Origin: Eudorina sp. 2006-703-Eu-15
Lineage: Eukaryota > Chlorophyta > Chlorophyceae > Chlamydomonadales > Volvocaceae
Reading direction: 5' to 3'
Assembly: GCA_003117195.1 (NCBI GenBank)
Contig: BDSI01000023.1
Coordinates: 1-64,000 of the forward strand
DNA length: 64,000 nucleotides
Each line of letters begins with the position of its first letter. The stretch's first letter is position 1. The position numbers and the translations under genes were made by a program. Positions 23,601 to 35,106 of the stretch are shown here, in pieces. A model generated the notes under the pieces. That model was given only the letters and a program-made list of their open reading frames with translations. It searched no databases and had not been told where the DNA came from.

Positions 23601-26600
23601 CGTCAATAACATACAAAGTGCCCGACCCTTAAAAGTAAATATAAGGCTGCGGTGTCAGAAGAACGCTGTCCATTTGGCGCGCTTTTGGGGTCGCTGCTTC
23701 GTGGAAGGCTATCAGCGGGTGCGGGTCGGCTGCCGTTTTGCCGCATTCCCGTACTCGCCGGCTCCCCCTCCCTCCGCCCTGCACTGCCTCCTCGGCCCCT
23801 CCCATCCGCTCGTCCCTCCTCCAGTCCGAACACCCTCCCCGCCGCTAACCTCCCCTTCCCCCGCCCCTCTCCCTCACCCGCCCCCACCCATCCCCCGCCC
23901 CTTTCTCTCACCCGCCTCCACCCCCCTTCCTCGGCAGCAACCCGACGCAGTTTCCTCGCTGGTGGCGCGGGAGGGGGTGGAGGTGGTGTGCCTCCAGGAA
24001 CACAAGCTGCAAGAGAGCCACACGGCGGAGATGGCAGCGGCGCTGGGGCTCAAGGCGAGAGATTGGCGGGGCCGGAGGGATGAGGCCGGAGAGGCGGGGG
24101 GGGTGGGGCAGAGGCAGGGGCCGGGCCGGGAGGTTGGCGGGGGGTGGAAAGGCCGGGCGGGCAGGAAGGCCGGGTTGGAGGTGAAAAAGAAAAGAGAACC
24201 CAAACCCAGAAACATACCGGGCTGGGGTTACACCGAGCTGGCTGGCTGCTGGACTCTGTGCCCCGCAGCCACTTCGCGGGTCCGGGGCGGGGCGGGGTCG
24301 ACGGCTGCAGGTTCGCGTGGCTGCCCCTACGGGACGCTGTCCCCCTGGCTTGCCGCTGAAGCTGGACCTGAACTTGAACCTCGAGCGGAGGAAGCGCTGC
24401 CACAAACCCCCGCCCCACCCCCAGCGGCCCAAACCGACCCATCCCACCGGATGCAATGCAGTCAGCGCAGCCCGCCACCATCTCTACCAAGTCGCCCACC
24501 TCCCCTCCTGCCCTCCACACCATCGCCACTCACCGACACCCCTCCCCGCCTTCACTCCCTTCACCCGGACCGTTGCTCCGGCAGTCGGCGCAGCCTGGAT
24601 ATGTCTACAACGTCCTATACCCTCCTCAACCCCTTCACCCTCCTCAACCCACTCGTCCTCCTCCACCCTCCTTCACCCTCCCCGCCCTCCCCGCCCTCCT
24701 CACCCTCCCCGCCCTCCCCGCCCTCCTCACCCTCCCCGCCCTCCCCGCCCTCCCCGCCCTCCCCGCCCTCCTCACCCTCCCCGCCCTCCCCGCCCTCCCC
24801 GCCCTCCCGCCCTCCCCGCCCTCCCCGCCCTCCTCACCCTCCTCACCCTCCCCGCCCTCCCCGCCCTCCCCGCCCTCCTCACCCTCCTCACCCTCCCCGC
24901 CCTCCCCGCCCTCCCCGCCCTCCCCGCCCTCCCCGCCCTCCCCGCCCTCCTCACCCTCCCCGCCCTCCCCGCCCTCCCCGCCCTCCCCGCCCTCCTCACC
25001 CTCCTCAACTCCCTCCCCCCGTCACCCCCGTCACCCGCTTGACCCTCCTCCAGGGATGGACCCACCACTGGGCCTGCTCCACCCGCAAGCTCGGCTACTC
25101 GGGGGTTTCCGTACACACCCGCACCCCGCCGCTGTCCTGGTCGGTGGGCCTGGGCCCCGCGGGCCGCCCCCTGGAGTCGGACCCGGACCCGGAGCACGAC
25201 CTGGAGGGGCGGGTGGTGACGGTGGAGCTGCCGGCCGCCTTCCTCGTGTGTGTCTACGTGCCCAACAGCGGCGAGGGGCTCAAGCGGCTCGACTACCGCG
25301 TCACCCGGTGGGACGGAGCGTTCGCCGGGTACATCCGGGGGCTGGAGGCCAGGGGGAAGCCGGTGGGTGGGGTGGGGGAGGGGGAGGGGGAGGGGTGGGG
25401 GGGGAGGTCCGGGGATGGGCTGGGGTTACAGCGAACTGCTTGGTGGCTAGAGGAGGAACTGCGCTGACTGCCAGGGCACGGATCCGGTGAGCACTTCGAC
25501 TGCACCATGTGCTGCAATGATGGTAGTCGGAGCCCACTTTCGGGACGATGGGATTTTCCTCTGGCTGGGGTCAAGAGGGCAGCTGGGAGGGAGGGAGGGA
25601 GGGAGGTATACGGTCGGTGCTCTTCGCCAAGCACTCAATACATATGTATATATATACAAATATGGTAAGCGCTCTTCCGACACCACAGCCTTCTATTCAT
25701 TGTATGGGTCGGGCAATGGGTATTTATATACGCATACGGGCGTAACTTTTGGGCGCCACTCGGCCCCTCGCATGCCACGCACTCCTGTTCTGCCTGCTTA
25801 AGTAACACACCTATGGTAAGTCTTTTCCTGCAGGTTACATGGTAAGTATATCTGCAACTGGGTTCGTTCGGGCGGGTTTCACTTTCTAAACACACACATA
25901 TCCACACTGCCTCAATAACTCACACATCCACACTGGGCCCCCCGGGGCCCCAGCACCAAGATCTGTCTTACCCATGTCCTATCCCCTCGGCCGGGCGGCC
26001 CCCCGCCCCCCCGCCGCCCCCCCGCCACACAGGTGGTGGTGACGGGCGACCTCAACTGCGCGCACAAGGAGATCGACATCCACGCGCCCAAGACCAATCT
26101 GCGGTCGGCGGGGTTTACTGTGGTGCGTCGTTGGGGCAGGGGGGAGGGGGACGGGGAGGAGGGGGAGGAGGAGGAGGGGGAGGAGGAGGAGGGGGAGGGG
26201 GAGGAGGTGGGGACGAAACGGGCACCCAGGGGGAGGGGCGGGGGGCAGGGCCGGGCGGGGAGGGCTGCGGATGCGACGGTGGCCCCAGTTGGCCGGGTAG
26301 GGTGGGTCGCCCCTCGGCCCACACCCCGCCGGGGGGGTAACGGGGAAAACCTCGCCGCCCGCCCTGACCGCTCGGAGGCGATGCCTGGGGGGCGTCCTCC
26401 CGCACCGCTGCGTCCTCACTCCTCAGCGGGTCGGGGCTTAGGGTCCGTGAAGCTGGCAATGGGCGGGGGCGGGTGGGTGAGTGGGTGTCGTGGGGTAGGA
26501 GGGCCTCGGCGTGCCCCATGTTTGCCCGCAGGAGGCTTCTGGGGTCGCACATCCGTCTGGGGGCGGTGTAGAAGCCCTCTGGGCTGGGGTTTGTGGAGAG

Positions 26601-28015
26601 GGATGTGTGTGTGTGTGTGTGTGTATTTTTAACAAGAAGCCCACCCATAACCTCCCAGGTCAGGTGTATGTGTGTGTGCGGCGCATCCCATCTCGTCCCC
26701 AGTTTCCGGCCCTGTCCTGTTCCCCGGTATCATCCCCGCTGCGTCGTGGTTAGCCCCCTACCTCGACCCCCCCTCACCCCCCATCCCCCCACCTGCGGAT
26801 GGACCCCCTCTTCCTCTCCTCCCTCCCCCCCCAACACTCCAACACTCCCACAATCCCCCTCCTGCTCTGCCTGCCTACGAACACGCTCGCACACGGGTCC
26901 CTTTTCTACACACGCTCCGCCCCCAATTTCTAAGTTATGCTAGGTGTGCCCGGGTTCGTTCTTCGGGTTTATTTCTTTTTTCAATTTAACCCCCCCAATG
27001 TCTACCAATTTCCTACCATCCCCCCCCACCCGCAGGAGGAGCGCGAGAGCTTCGGGCGGTTGCTGCTGGGTGAGGTGGGGCTGGTGGACACCTTCCGCGC
27101 GCTGCACCCGGGCACGGTGGCCTACACCTACTTCACCCGCCGCTTCAACTGCAGGGCGCAGAACAAGGTGGGGCAAGAGCCCCCACGGGCGGGAGGCGAT
27201 ACAGGGGCGTGTGCGTGCGTGTGTGCGGCAATGATGGCAGAAAGATGGAGGGGCGTGTGTACGGCAATGATGGCAAAAAGATGGAGGGGCGTGTGTGCGT
27301 GTGTACGGCAATGATTGCAGACTGATCGGAACATGTGTTGCGGCGTATTTGGCGCGATAAGGTCCGCTCGAGAGGGGGGGATGAGGCTTGGACCGATGGG
27401 TCGGACCTGGACCGATGGGTCGGACCTGGACCGATGGGTCGGACGAGGGCAGGTGCACGGGGGAAGGGAGGTGCTCCGGCCGATCGGCCGGGAGGGGCGG
27501 AGGAGGCGCCGCGGCGTGGAGCACCCTGAAGAGTCCAGGGGAGGGGAGAGGAGGGCAGGGCAGGGCAGGACCAGGGCAAGGGAGGACAGGGCCCCCGGGG
27601 TACTCCCCACCTGCACGAGCGCGGTGTAATCCTACACACAGCCGGGGGCCCCCGTCCGGGCCAGGTTCCGGTCTCCCCGCAGGGTTGCTGTCATGTCATG
27701 TCATGTCTAAGGTGTCCATGCCATCCTTACCAGAAAATGCCTGTACCTTGCTGCGGTGTCGCCCCTTCCCCGCAGGGTTGGCGGCTGGACTACTTTCTGA
27801 CGTCCGGGGCGCTGATGCCCGAGGCGACGGAGAAGGGGGCGGAGCCGCAAGCAACCGAGGGGGCTGACGGGCAGCAGCAGCAGCAACAGCAAGCGCCGGC
27901 GTCGAAATCGCCGCTGACGACGCCGTGGAGGGTGTACGACAGCTGGATCCTGCAGGACGTGTACGGATCGGATCACCTGCCGCTTGGGCTCACCCTGGTT
28001 CAGGGCAGCTCGTGA
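20697..28015 (+). CDS. AP endonuclease, ExoIII/APE1/ARP family
   Basis: Complete ten-exon model, 502 residues, phases consistent: 20697-20725, 21103-21291, 21908-22039, 22658-22821, 23287-23393, 23938-24054, 25054-25362, 26033-26122, 27036-27167, 27776-28015. The enzyme cleaves DNA 5' of abasic sites in base-excision repair. Residues 1 to about 185 are Ala/Lys/Glu-rich low complexity with a basic patch ([10 protein letters not shown]), a possible nuclear signal. The catalytic domain shows [14 protein letters not shown] (Asn), CLQEHKLQ (metal Glu), [23 protein letters not shown] (Tyr/Asn loop), [16 protein letters not shown] (catalytic Asp-Asn), [22 protein letters not shown] and GSDHLPLGL (catalytic Asp-His), so it should be active. 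The usual LQETK motif reads LQEHK. A polyQ-containing insert of about 35 residues precedes the last motif. The intron after exon 6 uses a GC donor. Start choice is uncertain. Confidence 0.9.
24660..25020. repeat. C-rich minisatellite in AP endonuclease intron
   Basis: Tandem CCCTCCCCGC units with CCTCCTCA variants filling the end of the intron upstream of exon 25054-25362. It creates a PPSPP-like open frame running through the intron and joining the next exon, but the intron interrupts the catalytic domain between CLQEHKLQ and LGYSG, so this is not coding. Confidence 0.93.
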
Positions 28016-29942
28016 GGAGGGGGAGGGGGTCATCACGCCCCACGCCGGGGCACCCCCCTGGAGGTGTCATCGACTCGTCGCGCTGAGGGACGGCTTTTTT
28101 GGGGCACGACGAGTTGATTTTCTGAGGTGGGTACGGCGCTGCCGTAGATGCCGTACAGTGGACCCCAACCTTTGGATCCGATGACTTTGGCAGGTGTGTT
28201 TTGCGAGGGTCCTTGCGTCCTTGAGGTTCTTCCATCTCGCGACTTGGCTTGCGGGATATGCTGGTGCCGTACCATGCCGCGGGGAGGGACAGGCAGGCGG
28301 CAAAAGGAAAAAGAACGAGACTTAAGGAGACACAGCAAAAAGGACGCAAAACATTGACACCAAAACCTCTTCCTGTGCCGCTGTGCTGTTTTCTGTGGCG
28401 ATGGACCGACTGGCGGACTTGCCCAAGAGACGTGGCGGACGGTGGTGCGGGTGCTGGCGGGGGGAGAGTCAGTTCGCGGCGGTGCCGGAGAGCCCCCAAA
28501 TTCATCGGGGTCGCTGCCTAGTTGTCGCTGTTGCTGCTGCTGTTGCTGTCGTGTGGATACGAGCTTAGACACACCCGCGCCGAGGCTGCGGGTTTGGATA
28601 GGGAGAGGGGGGCAGGAGCTGGCTCGAGTTGGCTGGGCACGGCACGGCACGGCAAGGGGGGGAGGGGCGCAGGCGATGTGGGTGTGGATGTGGATGTGGG
28701 TGCGGCGGGGAAGTGAGGACGCAAGGGGGTGCCTCGGGACGGCTTGTCGTGGTGTCGTGAGGTGTCGTGCTATCAGCATCTCATTCGTTGGTTCAAAGTG
28801 GTATGAACGAACCCGCCCCGGGGCTGGGCGCGTTCAATTGTCGGACTGTCTCCCGGGCGTGAAATGTTCCTTTGCCGAGCAAGAGGTGCACCGTGACACC
28901 TTGACACGCTGACACGGTGACACCGGCAGCTAGCGCCCGGGTGGACGCTCTGGGGGCCCCCCGATTCCTGCTCCACCTCCGAGGGCTGGCGCGATGCTAA
29001 ACCCGCCAACCACCAACCAACCAACCAATCGTCAACGGCCGCGGAGGGCCGCACTCCTCCCCCACCCCCCCGGGCATGCTAGCTGCTCGCGCCTACGGAT
29101 GTACGACTGTGCCGTGAGGGGCAGGTGGCCCACACTCAAAGGGAGCAATCGCTCTCCCATTGAATAATAAAATGAATGTGACAAAAAATAAAACGGCAGT
29201 GGGCTTCGAAGGGGCAATCTCCTCCAGCGGATGTGCGGCGGACCTGCCCTTGCCCTTGCCCTTGACCGGCCAGGGCGGGCGGGGGTGGCGAGGGCCCCGC
29301 GTCACTCGGCAGGGGGTTCGGGGAGCCGTTTTGCAGCCGGCGCCCTTTCACATAACCTCCCCCACTTGCTACACCGCATTTCAACGGTTGGAACGAGTCT
29401 CCTCCTCCGCACAGCAATTAATTAATCGGCCAATAGATGAATAACGCGATGCACATCCCTGCCCACCCCTAGAGTTCTCGAATGTGCTCGCCCCGACCGC
29501 GCGGAACGGAAGGGCCGGAGTTCCTCCGCCCAAGCCCAAGCCCAAGCCCAAGCGCGCTCCCCCACCCGGTCCGCGAGCTCCGCCCCTCTCCCTACCTTGC
29601 CCAGATGCCGCGCCTTGCCTCCTGGCCCCTCCTTTCAATCTCCCTCCTCCTCCGCCTCACCGTACTCTTCCGAACTGTCCGTGCTGCCGTACTATGACTC
29701 GTACTGCCGCCACTCTGTCAAGGACACCACCAGGAAATGCCGGGACACGAACGCAGGGCCCCCCTAGGGTTTGCAAACCCCCCCGGCATACAGCTCTGCA
29801 CCTTGATCCAAGTATTATCGCGGCAACGCAGCGGCACATCCCCCTAAGCCATGCGTGCTTCCCCCGCAGTGCGCCAGAAACCCAACCGTCCAAACAGCCC
29901 TTTATCGTGCCCCCAATCTTCCTGCCGTACAATCCTCCTTTC
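28016..29942. other. Downstream region of AP endonuclease; start of first tandem unit
   Basis: The 3' UTR of the plus-strand AP endonuclease faces the 3' UTR of copy A. From about 29,000 the sequence matches 41,050-42,200 and 59,590-60,560 (CCAACCAACCAACC, then AATAAAATGAATGTGACAAA and CAGTGGGCTTCGAAGGGGCA), so the left edge of the duplicated unit is near 29,000. No TGTAA signal was found here for copy A, unlike B and C. No gene is supported. Confidence 0.5.
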
Positions 29943-30649
29943 TCACCCCTTTGACATCCCCCGGAGGGCCCACAACCCATCGGGGCACTCGCGCGCCCCT
30001 CGAGGCACTCCTGCAAGGAAGAAAACAAACAACAAGGCCCGAGCGCTTTGAGCCGACCTCCCACAGCCTGAGTCACCGCCCCATGGGTCACCGCCCCATG
30101 GGTCACCGCCCCATGGGTCACCTCCGTGATCCCAGGGCGGCGCTGTACCGCCGCCGCACCAGTCGTACTTTCTGTTGCTGCTGCCAGTGTGCCGCCTGGT
30201 TTCCGGGGCCCCGCTGCCGAGGGGCGCCGGGTCAGAGGCTCCCGCGGCCCTGACGGCCCTGACTGGGTGGTGGTGGTGGCGGTGGGGGTGGTGCGGGAAG
30301 AGGCGATGATGGCGGTGGCGGCGGTCGTGGAGGCACAGGTTGTGTCGGCGGTGGTGGCGGTGGCGGTGGCGGTGGCGGTGGCGGTGGCGGTGGCGGTGGC
30401 GGTGGCGGTGGCGGTGGCGGTGGCGGTGGCGGTGGCGGTGGCGGTGGCGGTGGCGGTGGCGGTGGCGGTGGCGGTGGCGGTGGCGGTGGCGGTGGCGGTG
30501 GCGGTGGCGGTGGCGGTGGCGGTGGCGGTGGCGGTGGCGGTGGCGGTGGCGGTGGCGGTGGCGGTGGCGGTGGCGGTGGCGGTGGCGGTGGCGGTGGCGG
30601 TGGCGGTGGCGGTGGCGGTGGCGGTGGCGGTGGCGGTGGCGGTGGCGGT

Positions 30650-30702
<53 letters not shown>

Positions 30703-33700
30703 GGCGGTGGCGGTGGCGGTGGCGGTGGCGGTGGCGGTGGCGGTGGCGGTGGCTGCTCCTGGCGGCTCCTCCTCCGGGCTGTGGCGCCCGTCACAATGCT
30801 CGCCAGCTGGTAGAGCTTCTCACTCAGCCGCGAACGGCGGCGGGGCGGGTCGACGGAGGAGCCGCCAGCCCCGGCGGCGCCGCCCGAGTCAGCGCCAGAA
30901 TCTGCGGTACAGGCAGCTCCCCTGCCGTACAGGAAATCACTGACGCTGCTGCCTCCAGGGCCGCCGACTTGGCCCTGCCGACCGATACCATCAGCCCGCA
31001 CACCTTGCTCATCGCCGCCATTGCCTTCACCCCGACCTCCGAAGCCCCGCTCCGGTCGGGTGTCGGCTGTAAGGGGGCCGTCATGGGTGCCAGCAGCGAA
31101 GGCGCTGCCGCCGCCGCCGCCCCGGCCGCCGTCGGTCGCCGCCCACTCCGACGGCGGGGAGCCGCTGGCGGGGTTCAGGGGGGAGCGCCCAGACCTGACG
31201 CCGCCGCCACCCAGGTCACCAGGCCCTGTCAGCACGTTTTCGTACAACATCATGACGTATTTCGGATTTGCCAGGGGATTATTGTATGCCAAACACTCTT
31301 CCTCGCCCTGACGCCGTACACGACTGGCCGCAGCCGCCCAGGCGGCGGTGGAGTTCGTCGATATGGCGGGACCTGCGGTGGCGGCGCCGCCGCCTCCCCC
31401 GCCGCTGCCGCCGCCGCCGCCGCTGCCGCCGCCGCCGCCGCTGCCGCCGCCGCCGCTGCCGCCGCCGCCGCCGCTGCCGCCGCCGCCGCTGCCGCCGCCG
31501 CCGCCGCTGCCGCCGCCGCCGCCGCTGCCGCCGCCGCCGCTGCCGCCGCCGCCGCAGCTACCGCCGCCGCCGCCGCCGGCGGTGCGGGGTGACGAACAGT
31601 CCGTTTTCGCAGTGGAGGCGGCGGAGGCGGCCGAGTGCAGAGCGCCAGGGAGGGATCCGCTGGCGTCGTCCCACCAGGCGGCTCGGCGTGTGTGCCGGCC
31701 CACCGACCCACTGGCCTCCGACCCATCGGCCGTTGCCGTACCGGCCCCGTGCTGGTGCGCCAGCCGCCGAAGCGTCCGGTCGCTTATCACCTCCCCCACC
31801 GCCGGATGCTGATTGGGGTGGATGTGGAGGTGCAGGTGGTGATGTCGATGGCCCCTCGACCGACGGGGGGACTCCGCCCCCTGCGACCGTGGACTGCCGC
31901 CGCCGCCGCCGCCGCCGGCTCCCGCCGCATGGCCGCTGCCGCGGCTCCAGCTGTCGCCGCTGCCATCGCTGCTGCCGCCGCCGGAGCGGCTACTGCAACC
32001 ATCGCTACTGCTCGCCGGCCCCCCGCCGGACGGCGTGGGCAGATCGCGAAGGAGCCTCGACACACTCTCATACCTGTACGGTGCTGTGCCACCGCCGCCA
32101 CTGCCGCCGCCGTCGCCGCGACGTGTTTTCCGTCGGCCCACGGCGCCACGGCGCCCTGCACGGGCCGCCAAGGCATTTGGTTTCGGAGCTCCCTCATCCT
32201 GTACAACAAATTCAGGAGTCCGCCGGCCGCTGGCGACGTCGCTGTCGCCACTGTCGGTGATGCGCAAGAACTCGTCCATGTACGACTGACCGCCGCCGCT
32301 GCCACGGGCGGCCGCATCGAAATCGGAAGGCGGGCCGCCGAGCCCACCGTCGCGGCCCGCCTCAGCGTCGGCGGCGTCGGCGGCGTCGGCGGCGCCGCCG
32401 GAAGTGTCTTCGGGCACCACCATTGCCACCGCTTGACGGTGCCGAAACGACACCAGCCAGGGCGACGACTGACGGAGCTGCAGCGCTCGAGCGCTGAGGC
32501 AAGATCCATCGTCATCGTCAGCTTCACCGCAACTGCCGTACTCGTCCGCATCCTCACCTTCATCGTCGCTGCGGCTGGCCTGCTCCTCGTTGTGCAACCG
32601 CCGGCGGCCACCCCGGCGACCATCGGCGCCGCTGCCCGGACCGGGCCGCATGTAGTTCTCCGCCACCGGTCCACCGTCGTACGGCCTCGGGTTGTCGTAC
32701 TGGCCACCAAGGAGGCCGCTGCCAAGGTTGCCTCCGCCGACAAGATTGTCGATTTGCGTGGGGCGACGAGCGCGGGTGTTGCTTCCGTCGCCGCCGCCAC
32801 CGCTAGCTTCATCGCCGGCGGCTTCGTGGCCTGCTTCGCCGGCGGCGGCTTCGCCGCCGGCTCCACCACCGGTTTCGCCGCCAGGAGCCTCCTCCTCCGC
32901 TGCTGCTGCCGCCGCCATGATGGCGGCAGCGGGTACGACGCCACTAGGCCCAGCACTACCCAGCGGGCGTAGTAGGCTGACCTGCTCCAAGATTGCTGGT
33001 GCCAGCGCTGCCAAGCTGCTGGCGCAGTGGCCCCATGCAGCCCTTGCGAAGGAAATACGGCTAGCGCCGCCACCGCCGCCACCACCGCCGCCACCGCCGC
33101 CGCCGCCACCAGCGTCGCCGCCGCTACGGCCGGAGTGTGTGTCTCCGCCTGCCTCGCCGGCGGCTGCAGCGGCGTCGCCCGCAGCAGTCGCAGCGTCGCC
33201 GTCCGCGAGCACTCCAGGGAGCAACGCGCTGACCGCGGCACCGCTCTCGACGCTGGCAACCGGCCGAGCTTTGTCGCGCACTTGCAGCTTGGAGAACGGG
33301 CTCGTAGGGGTGAGTGGCGACAGGTTGTACGGCAGTGGCGGCAGCCTCTTTGACGGAAGGGATCCCAGTTCCAGCCGCGGCACGATCGGGCTCTGGGCAC
33401 CGCCGCCGCCGTCGCCGCCGTCGCCGTCGCCGCCCGCGGAGCCAGCCAGATCTCCCGAACCGTTGAGCTGCGTCCGCGACGCCGACGGCGACGAGGAGTG
33501 CCCCTGCATTGCCGAAGCGGGAGATGCCATCGCCCAGGGTACGGCTCCGGGACCATGTACGACAACGCTGTCACCTTTACGCTCCGTCTTCCCGGCGGTG
33601 TCATCGTTGGGGGGTCCACCCTTTCGGGTGGTCTTGGGGAGGGTGTTGGTGCCCCGCGAGGCGTACATCTTGCCGGATGGCAGATTCGGCAGCGGCCCTA

Positions 33701-33861
33701 GGGTACTGTCGTACGGTTGGATAGGATCCTGTGGCAATGCCGTACGAGGGTCAGCCCCATGGGATGTACGTCAAGAAGACATCCAGGATTCGATTTGATA
33801 AGAGGGGTATCACGGGCAGGTGGCTGGACCCCAATTCCTCTTATCCATGTCCACATCATAG

Positions 33862-33930
<69 letters not shown>

Positions 33931-34428
33931 TACGACAGGGAAGCTTGCGTGGTGATGTGCTGCCTTGTGCAAACCATAGCCCCATCATGGAGCACCCGAC
34001 TGCATACCCGGACCCAGCAAGGCCTGACGCGTGCGAGCCGCCTCGCTCTGGCTCAGCTGGGCAGGCAGGCCTGCCGGAGGGTGCAACCCTAGCTATTACG
34101 ATTAGGTTAGGACGCGGGACCAGGCTAGTTTTACCGCACCAAGCAGGGGCGCGCCTCCGAAACGCGCCCTGGGTGCTGCAAGGACTTGAGGAGGTTGAAC
34201 AGCGGACTGCGAGGCGCAGACCGCCCGGGATGGGCCTTCGCCCACTCCCTTGAGGGGGCACAGCGGTCACCGATCCTCGGGGATCGGGCACGCGCCCTAG
34301 GTTGAGAGCGAGGGGACAGAGGCCCCTTACGCCCCTTTCCCCCGTATCCGGGGGAAAGTGCTTCGGCGGTCTCCCGTATGGGGCGGGTTAGCGCCCCCGG
34401 CCAGTGTCGGCCCGGCAGATATGTAACG

Positions 34429-34487
<59 letters not shown>

Positions 34488-35036
34488 TGGCAGCGAGCGG
34501 GACGTGTAGGCGAAGGCCGCTTGCGACGGGAAGGGGTGTACGACAGGGAAGCTTGCGTGGTGATGTGCTGCCTTGTGCAAACCATAGCCCCATCATGGAG
34601 CACCCGACTGCATACCCGGACCCAGCAAGGCCTGACGCGTGCGAGCCGCCTCGCTCTGGCTCAGCTGGGCAGGCAGACCCGCCGGAGGGTGCAACCCTAG
34701 CTATTACGATTAGGTTGGGACGCGGGACCAGGCTAGTTTTACCGCACCAAGCAGGGGCGCGCCTCCGAAACGCGCCCTGGGTGCTGCAAGGACTTGAGGA
34801 GGTTGAACAGCGGACTGCGAGGCGCAGACCGCCCGGGATGGGCCTTCGCCCACTCCCTTGAGGGGGCACAGCGGTCACCGATCCTCGGGGATCGGGCACG
34901 CGCCCTTGGTAGAGAGCGAGGGGACAGAGGCCCCTTACGCCCCTTTCCCCCGTATCCGGGGGAAAGTGCTTCGGCGGTCTCCCGTATGGGGCGGGTTAGC
35001 GCCCCCGGCCAGTGTCGGCCCGGCAGATATGTAACG

Positions 35037-35106
<70 letters not shown>

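Noticed and set aside
23464..25467. 667-codon plus-strand ORF rich in PPSPP, resembling a wall glycoprotein
   Set aside because: It reads through introns of the AP endonuclease; the Pro-rich part comes from a C-rich minisatellite lying between conserved catalytic-domain exons.
28033..28779. Minus-strand ORF downstream of the AP endonuclease
   Set aside because: No splice signals, no recognisable motif and Pro/Arg/Ser-biased composition; likely a shadow frame in the 3' UTR region.
30340..30813. Trp-Arg and Val-Ala repeat ORFs
   Set aside because: Plus-strand readings of the GGTGGC hexamer with no other coding support.
31268..33798. Long plus-strand ORFs antisense to the copy A tail
   Set aside because: They are shadows of the GC-rich tail exon; the minus strand carries the splice sites, the transmembrane exon and the blocks conserved between copies.
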